Positions 20,331 to 28,352 of a DNA stretch of 64,000 nt are shown here, piece after piece; the stretch's first letter is position 1; the number at the start of each line of letters is the position of its first letter. The translations under genes and the position numbers were made by a program. The notes under the pieces were generated by a model. It was given only the letters and a program-made list of their open reading frames with translations. It was not told the origin of the DNA and did not search any database. This DNA comes from Microcyclospora pomicola (Eukaryota; Ascomycota; Dothideomycetes; Capnodiales): positions 868,001 to 932,000 of the forward strand of contig NHNY01000001.1 in NCBI GenBank assembly GCA_002786065.1, given 5' to 3'.

Positions 20331-20784
20331 AACGGGAGATGATCGTAGCTGCGACCCTCGATCATTTGCGAGCTTGATGGTGTGAAGGACGAGATGCGCA
20401 AATGATAGGTACCTTACCTTTAGAAGTCGATACTGATGAGACGAGATGGAGTCGCTCGGCATCACCCGAACACATCATGACCATACGAAGTACATGTATT
20501 GCACACTGCATAACTATCGAGCGACACAGTGTCATTGCACATTGCTGTAGCTTGCGGTGGGTAGTAAAATGGAAGGATAGTGTATCAAGCAAATTGGTAT
20601 ACGATCTAGGGATATTAGAGTCGCAGCAAGGAGGCCCATAAGATACACCCATAATGAAGTGCTTCCGCCCGTCCGTTGCTCCATCGCAGAATTAAGCAGA
20701 ACCGAATTGCAGAAGTGGATGCGGTATGTACCAAAACATATCAGACACACCGAATGAGCTCGGGACCCATTCATTGCATGCTTT
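20331..20784. other. Intergenic, GPI15 upstream region and PHO8 3' end
   Basis: Both neighbours are on the minus strand. The GPI15 frame stays open to 20465, and a possible GTAAGG donor lies in that leader, so a 5' UTR intron is conceivable. Nothing else was recognised. Confidence 0.5.
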
Positions 20785-22503
20785 CTAGACGCCACATATC
20801 TCGCACCTCTTCTTGTGATCACCGGTGTAATGTTCAACAGAAGTTTGGGGAATACACCACTCACCTGTAATCGGACCTAGCCATTCGTCGTCCACTGTCT
20901 CTCTGTACTCCCGTAACTGGTCGGTGACCTTCTGAAGTTCTTTCTCCAACCCCAAATATGTGGCGATGAAACCACCGACGTCGGTGTTCTCATGATTGCC
21001 AGTAAGATCTGAGGCCATGTGTCGGTCGGAAGCATAGATGTTGACATCGGCAGCGCTGTGGCCATGTGTCGACCAACCAATCTGAGCTCTTCGAGAGATC
21101 ATGTCTGCGAAAAGATAGGACGCCACAGCGCCCTTCTCGGAAAATGGATCTAACTCATCCTTGGTTACGTTTGATATGCCCAAAGACTTCTGGATAAGAG
21201 AAACAAGATATTCATTACTCTTGTCGGCTTTCGAAGTTGCGTTCAGATGCGCCTCATATTGATGAGCAGTCCAGCTGGCAGATTGAGACGCATTCGCGAG
21301 AGCATCTGGAAACCACCTGTACTCGGGGTATGCATCGTGCAATTGCCTTCCAACGGCCAGTCCACCAGTCTCATGATCGGAAGTGCTAATCATGAGGGTA
21401 GGCGTATCACCGGAGTCATGTTCGATGAAATCCAATACAGCGGCCATAGCCTTATCGTACGCCAGGACCTCATGCGCCTGGGCTGCAGGGTCGTTGCCAT
21501 GACCAGCGTGGTCAATTCGTGAACCTTCGATCATGACGAAGAAACCCTGCTGGCTGTCCTTTGATGCTGCTGAAAGAGCGTGCAAAGCTGTTTTGGTCAT
21601 CTCCTCCAATGACGGGAAGGCATCGGTTTGGTGGCGGCGATCGATCTCGTACGGGATGTCGCCATTAGCAAAAAGACCAAGTAGCGGTAATTTGACATCC
21701 GAGCCGAGAGCATCGAACTCAGATCGCGTGGAGATGTAGTTCCAGCCCTTCTCCTCCTGTGCCTTCCTAAGCACATCAACATTGTCGTCTCTGCAACTTT
21801 CTGCCGTTCCATTCACGGTACCAGGTAGGAAATGACACCTCCCACCACCGAACATCAAGTCGACCATACGGCCCAATGGATGCTTGACCCCAACCATCTG
21901 CAGTGCAATCTCATCTTCCAGAGCTCGACTCCGAACATGCGACGCAAACACAGCAGGCGTAGCGTCAGTTATCCTCGTTGTCACGACCAGACCTGTTGTG
22001 TAGCCTTGACGCTTCGCAGCTTCCATCACACTGCCACAAGGCTCATGATTCGGCAGCACCGAGATCGCACCGTTGTACGATTTGATCCCGCATGAGAAGG
22101 CGGTTGCACCAGCAGCGGAGTCTGTGATCAGTGAGTTCGAGCTCTTCGTCCGACTTTGTCCAATCAAGTGTTTGTCCAGTACTAGCATTTCACTCGGGGG
22201 CAGCTGCTCAGTGTATTGCTTGAAACTACGAGCAAGACTCAGACTGCTCGGGCCCATGCCATCAGACACCATGAAAATCAGATTCCTCTTCCCTGCTGGT
22301 AACACGCTCTCGTCTCCACTGTTCCCTTTCCCTCCATGCTGATATACCACAGCCAGCACAAGCACCGTGACTGTCGCCAGCACTGCCCAGACCAGCAAAA
22401 TAAGCTCGCGCCGCCGGTCCCTTACACTTCTAGATGTGTCGCTTCTCTTGTGGGTCCGTTCACCAGTAAGTAGAGCATCTTCTTCTTCCTGGCCGACAGC
22501 CAT
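20785..22503 (-). CDS. PHO8: Vacuolar alkaline phosphatase (repressible, PHO8 type)
   Basis: A zinc/magnesium-dependent phosphomonoesterase of the vacuole, 572 residues, intronless. It is a type II membrane protein: a short charged cytosolic tail, then a transmembrane anchor at about 33-54 (ELILLVWAVLATVTVLVLAVV), then the lumenal catalytic domain. Metal ligand Asp81 sits in IFMVSDGMG. The nucleophile is Ser129 in ITDSAAGATA. Other family blocks are GYTTGLVVTTRITDATPAVFASH, MFGGGRCHF, MIEGSRIDHAGHGNDP, ISTSDHETGG and WSTHGHSAADVNIYA, which carry the other metal ligands. The dileucine-like EEEDALL near the N-terminus fits AP-3-dependent sorting to the vacuole, as in yeast Pho8. The C-terminus ends in a short Cys-containing tail (KKRCEICGV). 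All key residues are present. Confidence 0.96.
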   Translation of the reverse strand: MAVGQEEEDALLTGERTHKRSDTSRSVRDRRRELILLVWAVLATVTVLVLAVVYQHGGKGNSGDESVLPAGKRNLIFMVSDGMGPSSLSLARSFKQYTEQLPPSEMLVLDKHLIGQSRTKSSNSLITDSAAGATAFSCGIKSYNGAISVLPNHEPCGSVMEAAKRQGYTTGLVVTTRITDATPAVFASHVRSRALEDEIALQMVGVKHPLGRMVDLMFGGGRCHFLPGTVNGTAESCRDDNVDVLRKAQEEKGWNYISTRSEFDALGSDVKLPLLGLFANGDIPYEIDRRHQTDAFPSLEEMTKTALHALSAASKDSQQGFFVMIEGSRIDHAGHGNDPAAQAHEVLAYDKAMAAVLDFIEHDSGDTPTLMISTSDHETGGLAVGRQLHDAYPEYRWFPDALANASQSASWTAHQYEAHLNATSKADKSNEYLVSLIQKSLGISNVTKDELDPFSEKGAVASYLFADMISRRAQIGWSTHGHSAADVNIYASDRHMASDLTGNHENTDVGGFIATYLGLEKELQKVTDQLREYRETVDDEWLGPITGEWCIPQTSVEHYTGDHKKRCEICGV

Positions 22504-22660
22504 ATTCGTACGATACAGGTAGGACTTCCGGTATGAACGTCAACGTAGGGAACCTAGGGGATGTCGGTGCAATCGTGTTACATGCAGAGCAGGTGGTACT
22601 TATCAGACGTGAGGTACACCGAGGGACCATCAACACATTCGTGCACGGACCTGGCGTTGA

Positions 22661-22668
22661 TATAAATA
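22661..22668. promoter_or_regulatory. TATA-like element upstream of PHO8
   Basis: TATAAATA on the plus strand (TATTTATA on the minus strand), about 158 bp before the PHO8 start codon. The position is plausible for a TATA box but there is no experimental support, and its orientation is better for a plus-strand transcript. Confidence 0.35.
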
Positions 22669-22875
22669 CCTTTTACTTGAAACACGACTCGAGGTCACTC
22701 CAATGGGGGAAATGCAACCTCAGACTAGAATTAAAGTTAAAGGTACCGCGCTGGCACAATCATTTTCATCACTGCAATGCCCTCGAATATCGATTGTTCG
22801 AGGAGCACGTCAAGCATCCGACTCTATGCGCATTGCAGTTTGCTCGCGTACATGCCTCCGTGAGCAGCAATCCTT

Positions 22876-22891
22876 CATCCATCCATCCATC
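22876..22891. repeat. CATC microsatellite (four copies)
   Basis: Four perfect copies of CATC in intergenic sequence. No function is implied. Confidence 0.8.
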
Positions 22892-23640
22892 AAACAGCTT
22901 TACATGAAGCTCGTGGGCTGATGACGGCTCGAAAGCAGGAATGATGCTGGATTATTGGCTAGTATGCCATGTAAGCTCGACCACGGACGAGTGACTTGAA
23001 AATCGTGCTGCATGAGTAATTTCTAATCGAGCTGCAAACTATCAAAAATCACAGGTCGTGTGACGGTTGAGGGGAAGTCGGTGTTCGCATATACAGAAGG
23101 TCCACAGGCATATGCCATCAAGAATGATGCTGAGCGTATCACCACAGCTTGATCAAGAGCCAATGCCCTCTCACAGACCTAGCTCTGTGCTGCTTGTAGT
23201 GATACCAAGGTCGCGATATTCTAGGATCGACTCCAATATGCTCACTACGGTAGCAACATGCACTTCGCCATGCTAGGCTGCGTGACGGATCAATACACTT
23301 CATTGCCCGTGGCGGACACCTGTTGGACATATATATCGCGAATGAGGCGCTTTTTTGCCACACTCCAATAGAGTCGAAAACACCACCAAGCAAAAGAGTT
23401 TCCTGAGCTCGCCAGCAAGACCTGGCTATAATTATGGCCAGACCCTCCGTCGAGCTGGTGCTCGGTTAAGTTCATGCTCGACTCGGAGAGCTGTGTTACA
23501 TCGGGTGATTGGAACAATATCTCCACGATGAGACCGCATACAACTCTTCTTGTTGCACCGAGAAGAAAAGGACGACTGGACACAAAACGCCTGTAGCACT
23601 GGCTAGCAAGCTCGTCTGCTTGTCCACACAGGACTACGCC

Positions 23641-23650
23641 TATATATATC
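23641..23650 (+). promoter_or_regulatory. TATA box candidate of the small gene at 23777
   Basis: TATATATATC about 127 bp before the ATG of the 174-residue gene, a usual distance for a fungal TATA element. Confidence 0.45.
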
Positions 23651-23776
23651 ACGGTGACCAGGATACTGCTTCCTGTTCTGCTCCAACAACGAACCTCCTC
23701 CAGATCGCTCCATTACCAGAAAAGCGATCAAGCTCAGGCCCGTCGGGACCACAACATACTCTACACACCACCAAAG

Positions 23777-24301
23777 ATGTCTGGCAACTTAAGATTACAA
23801 GAGTTGTCCCTTCGCGTGGAGAGCATGATCGATCAAGCACACGAGCTTGAGCTAAGCTCACCAATCCCGATATGCGAGGCCACATTAGTGGCCCTGTGTT
23901 CCTTGGAGGCGGAACGACATTATCCACAATTATTGTGGTGGCAAAGATACCGACACCAAGCCGCCATAATACATATGCTCGGTCTGGTGCGGCGCCTCAA
24001 GCAGGAGCAGCTGGATGATTATCGGATCGACTCGCAGGGGTCGATCATGCGGAACGGCGGCGTTATGCATGGGATGCGCTTAATCATGGCGCAAATCCTG
24101 GAAGGCACATATGAAGGAGACCGTGATTACTCTACCATCGCGAACGAAATCGCGTTTTTGCAGCGAGAGAGCGAGAGCTTCGTCGCGGGCGAACAGGCGC
24201 TTCTCCAAGAGCTGTCGAATTTAGAGGCACAGGGTCAAGCGGCAGAAGCTGCTTTTGCTCTGCGGTGGGAAAGCGGCGATGGCTCTGACAACAGGCGATA
24301 A
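23777..24301 (+). CDS. Hypothetical protein, 174 residues
   Basis: I do not recognise this protein. The frame is open from 23654, but the ATG at 23777 (CAAAGATGTC) is preceded by a TATA box and followed by sequence with protein-like composition. It is predicted all-helical: LRLQELSLRVESMIDQAHELEL, a Trp-rich block LLWWQRYRHQAAIIHMLGLVRRL, and a C-terminal heptad-like region (ESESFVAGEQALLQELSNLEAQGQAAEAAFAL) that could be a coiled coil. No signal peptide or transmembrane segment is seen. It is divergent from PHO8 and convergent with the large nuclear-type gene. The coding call rests on frame length, composition and the promoter element only. Confidence 0.55.
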   Translation: MSGNLRLQELSLRVESMIDQAHELELSSPIPICEATLVALCSLEAERHYPQLLWWQRYRHQAAIIHMLGLVRRLKQEQLDDYRIDSQGSIMRNGGVMHGMRLIMAQILEGTYEGDRDYSTIANEIAFLQRESESFVAGEQALLQELSNLEAQGQAAEAAFALRWESGDGSDNRR

Positions 24302-24741
24302 GTTGAAGATGCAGCTGCTGGTTGAAGACTCGTTTTTGCAGATCGCGCACGCCCATCTGGTGAACAGGCGTAGACACTTCATAAGACTTGGGCGATGCTT
24401 TGTCCCGATCCTGTAAGCTGGTGGAAGGTTGTCGTCAGCGACGAGAGCGCTAGGCTTCACATTTTACACAGAGAAAATGTCACACATGAAGATAAACATA
24501 GAAAAGGATACGACAGATAGATGGACGTACTTTGAGCATGATTGGTGAACAACAGTGTGCATAACGCTACGTTTCTTCGTCATAATTTCATGCTTCTCAG
24601 AAGTGGCCTCAACACTTTCCATCGTGACATTACCAGGCATTGGCATCCAAGCAATTTTGTCCCAAGTGCTCCTGTCCGCTATTCGAAAGGTCTCAAGTGG
24701 AGCCTCAGCTCTTCGCTGTGACCCTTGAGAGGCGGCCAGCA
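24302..24741. other. Intergenic, convergent 3' regions
   Basis: About 440 bp with the 3' ends of the small unknown gene and the large minus-strand gene. Nothing else was recognised. Confidence 0.6.
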
Positions 24742-27700
24742 TCAACGACCGAGCCCAGGGTTGGTCCAGCCTTTCTCCTCGCAAAGCAGAACATTATCAT
24801 AAGCGCAATCCATGACCGCCCTGGCCACCCACATCTCATCTATCTTCCCACCTCTTGACCACCACGTCTCGCCTGTGATGTGGGCCCAGAGCACATCATT
24901 GCCATGCCGACCCCAACCATCTGGTCCGCGATAGCGCGTCATATCGCAATCGCCCAACCATTCGATCTCGCCACTTTCCATGGCTTCGACAACATCCTTC
25001 GGCACCATAACTTGCATGAAAGCAGCCACCACGTGGGCATGTTGATGGGAAAATTCAAAGGGTCCGCAGTTGTGAGACTGGACTACCGTGCCGATGAGTG
25101 GCTTTAGTATGGAAGGTATGGGTACCTTGGAGCCAGGCTTCGGGATAACTGAGTCCCACTTTCCTGAGGTACAGGAGTTGAGCATCCGGTGTAACGTGCG
25201 CATGTGGATCATGGTCCAAGGAAAGACGTTGCGCACAACACTGTATCGTTCACGGATGATCGCGCGAAGATGAGAAGGATAAGGCGCGGTGGCCTCGATG
25301 AAGGTGGGTCCGGAAGGAAGCAAAGACGACCAGATCGTGCTGGAGAGGCGAGACAGCAGCCCGGGCGCTGGAGACTGCTCGAGCTGTGGATCACGCACAG
25401 AACTCTCGACCACAACAGCCGACGCGGGTAGTGGATTCTTGGTCCTTGGCATTACAGTCGATTTTGCAGCGTTGAGTTTGCTGGCAGTAAATTGTGGCTT
25501 GGGTAGTGCTTTTTGCACTAGTGGAGATGAGCTTATGATGGAGTCGTTGAAGTTGACTTGAATCTTCAGTGGCGAGTCAATGTTGAGACGTTCTTCGTAG
25601 CTGGGCATCTGTTCCTTGCTGAAGTCGGTCTGCTCCGACACGTCTTCGTGGGTACGATCGTTGATGATACTACTATCGTTGACTCGGTTAATCGGATTGT
25701 ATCCTTCAAAGCTCGAACCAGCGCTGACTGATGACCCGTCGATGTCGGACGCATCGTCCTGATCGAAGGCCGCGCTGTCACTATCTCGGTGTCCATCGTC
25801 ATTGTCCTCGTCCTCGTCTTCTGAGAGCGACACTTGATCAGATGTGGTCAGCCGTGGGATATCGCGCGGGTCATCTAGACGAGTATTTGATCTGCTTGCA
25901 ACCTGCGCGCTCTGCGTCGTAGACTGTCTGTCTTCCATGACATCCCGTATGTCTGCGGTCGTGCTTGCAGCCTTCTGGTTCCTGAGAGCCACTGGACGTG
26001 AAGCTTCCTGGTGGGTAGCTTGGTTGTACAACTCGGTAGACTGAGAAGTGCTGACGGCCGGATATTTCCTCCTCTGCTCCGGGCTGGCTGGTCGCTTTTC
26101 TGGCGAGCTGTTTCCTAGGTCGAAGAGGTCACTCAGATCTGGTGCGCGTGATTCCAATGGCCGCTGGTAACGTGGCCGGGCACCTCGAGTAGGTCTGCTC
26201 CAGAACAAGCCACTTGCGCTTGTGTTGGCACCGGAAGCTCCAGCGATCGAGTTGTCCAGACTCGGTGACGCAGGCCTTCCTCCACTGATCGATCGCGAAG
26301 CTCCCTTCCACACATCTTCGTCCACTTTCGAAAGTCTTACCGCTGCTTCGTGCTCATCGCGGTCTCTCCTATCGGGCGAGTGCTGTAGCTGTGTAGCAGC
26401 AGCGTCAGGTTCGGTAAGTTCCGAGGAATCAGCCTCATGTCTTGCTTTGTTCGTTTCGTCATCAGTAGTCGGCGGAGTGAGCACACCGTCACTTCGATCT
26501 CCAGCATCAGTACCGGCTGCGGATGACCTTGGAGAGCGTTGCGTGCGCTGCGTGGAGGTCTCTGGTGCTTTTACATTATGCTGACTGGGTTCCTTGCGCT
26601 CAACTTGCATTTTCTTGGTTGGTGCAGGAGAGTCCACATAGGAGAACTCCATTCCAGAGCTGCGGCGCCAAGTTTTCGGAATCTTACCCCGAGGCGGTTT
26701 GAGAGGCTGTCCGGCAAATATGTCATCGAGGATGGAAGTTCGAGATTCGTGTCGACCCTGGTTGGAGCCACCGAGCAGATGCTCTGTGTCATCGAAAGAC
26801 CGCGAAACTTCCTGCCAGATGTCCTCGTCTACCTTGACTACCCTCTCCGCGGCCTGCTCATCATCACTGCCGCTTTGAGAGTGCATTTCGGTATCATCGA
26901 TAATTATCACTTGACTGGTATTCGCATTGTTGATCTGGGCACTAACGGCCTCGCGTTCACGTTGCCAATGAGACGGCTCGCTCAGGATATGTGGTCCAGA
27001 TTGTGAATTCTCAGTGTCAGGCAGCGCAGCGTGATTCCTGGCGAGTGTCGTTGGCTTCCAGCTCATTGGATCGTACGCTCTTGAGTCGTCAGTCACTGGT
27101 TCCTCCCTTTGGATTGGTAGTTCCGGATATTGGACTTGCTCGGGCGGAGATGAAGGCATATAAGAGTTACCCAACTCAGACTTATCCCTGTTGTTGTTCA
27201 TAGGCAGACCGACCGTGCCCTTCTTGTAGCTATCCAGCGAATGTATAGATACCAGGGTCATGTCCTCATTCAATGACACCGTCAAATCTCCAGGTATCTG
27301 CTTCGTGTATGGTGACGACAACACTTCCGTGAAACGAGAATGTGATTGTCCTACAGCATCCTGTAATGCCTGGTCCAATTCCTCCCGCGCTTGACTGAGT
27401 CTTTGCGACCTCAGAGTAGTCCTCTTCAATGGCACTCTTTCTACTACACGAAGATCGCCGGGCTTCGGATTGTCCACATTATCATCTGTCTCGCTCTCGT
27501 TCGAGGGTCCTTGGGAAAGTCTCTTCGTAGGCCTTCTCATTGGAGTACCCTTCCTCTTGCGCGCGGGATTCCTTTTGGCACTCTTCTCACCAGCCTGCGA
27601 TCTCTTCACTGGACTGCTTGATCGCAAACCTTTGACAGGAACCGAAACAGTTCTTCTTGAGTTTCGACTTGGGCTTCCGTCCTCTCTTGGTTCAGCCTCG

Positions 27701-27975
27701 ACGGTGACCTTGATCCTCCATGGGCTCGCATCGCCGGCTGTCCCTGTATCCATAATGAAGGACGTCGCGGGCGACCGACTTGGAGAATTTCTATAGAAAG
27801 ATTGATGGCTACTTTGTCGTGACTGTTTGCGGGCACCGAGCGGCGAGGACGGTAGTGTTAGCGGGTCGGGGGAGTCAGCGACGTCCATGCTGACCTGATC
27901 CAACGGCTTCGTGGAGGGTTGCTGGTGTTCGTTCTGCGTCTTTCCCGACAGGTCCACTCTTCCATCTGGTATCAT
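24742..27975 (-). CDS. Large disordered nuclear-type protein with conserved C-terminal domain
   Basis: Function unknown. It is 1077 residues and intronless. Residues 1 to ~900 are mostly disordered, rich in Ser, Asp, Glu and Arg, with short conserved-looking islands: DPLTLPSSPLGA near 40, SPWRIKVTVEAEPRE near 85, and basic stretches KRNPARKRKGTPMRRPTKR near 135 that resemble nuclear localisation or AT-hook-like DNA-binding segments. The last ~180 residues (from YPSHLRAIIRERYSVVRNVFPWTMIHMRTLHRML) look folded and are rich in Trp and aromatics (GEIEWLGDCDMTRYRGPDGWGRHGNDVLWAHITGETWW, in parts). Similar fungal proteins are annotated as AT-hook or hypothetical; I know no assigned function. It shares a 377 bp divergent promoter with the GEN1-type nuclease gene, which hints at a genome-maintenance role, an inference only. 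Confidence 0.85.
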   Translation of the reverse strand: MIPDGRVDLSGKTQNEHQQPSTKPLDQVSMDVADSPDPLTLPSSPLGARKQSRQSSHQSFYRNSPSRSPATSFIMDTGTAGDASPWRIKVTVEAEPREDGSPSRNSRRTVSVPVKGLRSSSPVKRSQAGEKSAKRNPARKRKGTPMRRPTKRLSQGPSNESETDDNVDNPKPGDLRVVERVPLKRTTLRSQRLSQAREELDQALQDAVGQSHSRFTEVLSSPYTKQIPGDLTVSLNEDMTLVSIHSLDSYKKGTVGLPMNNNRDKSELGNSYMPSSPPEQVQYPELPIQREEPVTDDSRAYDPMSWKPTTLARNHAALPDTENSQSGPHILSEPSHWQREREAVSAQINNANTSQVIIIDDTEMHSQSGSDDEQAAERVVKVDEDIWQEVSRSFDDTEHLLGGSNQGRHESRTSILDDIFAGQPLKPPRGKIPKTWRRSSGMEFSYVDSPAPTKKMQVERKEPSQHNVKAPETSTQRTQRSPRSSAAGTDAGDRSDGVLTPPTTDDETNKARHEADSSELTEPDAAATQLQHSPDRRDRDEHEAAVRLSKVDEDVWKGASRSISGGRPASPSLDNSIAGASGANTSASGLFWSRPTRGARPRYQRPLESRAPDLSDLFDLGNSSPEKRPASPEQRRKYPAVSTSQSTELYNQATHQEASRPVALRNQKAASTTADIRDVMEDRQSTTQSAQVASRSNTRLDDPRDIPRLTTSDQVSLSEDEDEDNDDGHRDSDSAAFDQDDASDIDGSSVSAGSSFEGYNPINRVNDSSIINDRTHEDVSEQTDFSKEQMPSYEERLNIDSPLKIQVNFNDSIISSSPLVQKALPKPQFTASKLNAAKSTVMPRTKNPLPASAVVVESSVRDPQLEQSPAPGLLSRLSSTIWSSLLPSGPTFIEATAPYPSHLRAIIRERYSVVRNVFPWTMIHMRTLHRMLNSCTSGKWDSVIPKPGSKVPIPSILKPLIGTVVQSHNCGPFEFSHQHAHVVAAFMQVMVPKDVVEAMESGEIEWLGDCDMTRYRGPDGWGRHGNDVLWAHITGETWWSRGGKIDEMWVARAVMDCAYDNVLLCEEKGWTNPGLGR

Positions 27976-28352
27976 GCGTAATTACCAAGAGTCTTCAAAC
28001 AGCTTCCCGATCTCAAGATTGGCACATATGGTGAAGCTTAGTATAGCCGCCGGCATAGTCCGCAAAGGATTGATGCGATGTTGATGCTGCCACTACGATC
28101 GTTGGCACGTGAGGCGGAGTCATTCTCGCGTTCGTTGCTATGCGGTCGCGCGACAGCGTGACTCCGCATAGCAACAATCGATACAGTAGTGAGAGACCTA
28201 GGCTCTGCTTACATAACGTCGCATTGCACCACATCGACCGAGCACTTTATCCTCATCTGCGTCCATATCGGACGAACACTCTACATCAGCTTGGGCGATC
28301 CTCTAGTGAGCCGATGATGGCGCTTTAGAGCCTGTTTCGCTCGTCTGGAACC
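27976..28352. promoter_or_regulatory. Bidirectional promoter of nuclear protein and GEN1-type nuclease
   Basis: A 377 bp spacer between two divergent ATGs. It contains a CACGTG-like core (GGCACGTGAGG) near 28105 and a perfect inverted repeat at 28134-28175, placed about midway between the two start codons. Confidence 0.7.
28134..28175. promoter_or_regulatory. Perfect 12 bp inverted repeat, RFX/X-box-like half-sites
   Basis: Arms GTTGCTATGCGG (28134-28145) and CCGCATAGCAAC (28164-28175) are perfect reverse complements with an 18 bp spacer that contains TCGCGCGA. The GTTGCTA core matches the half-site of RFX-family winged-helix factors (X-box GTTGCCATGGCAAC; Crt1/Rfx1 in yeast). Two half-sites facing each other in a shared promoter suggest an operator. 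The repeat itself is seen directly; the factor is inferred. Confidence 0.6.

Larger units (their letters stand above)
22504..23776. other. Divergent promoter region of PHO8 and a small unknown gene
   Basis: About 1.3 kb. It contains a TATAAATA box about 160 bp upstream of the PHO8 ATG, a CATC microsatellite at 22876-22891 and a TATATATATC box near the downstream gene. I looked for Pho4-type CACGTG sites upstream of PHO8 and did not see a perfect one. Short open frames here are unsupported. Confidence 0.55.
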
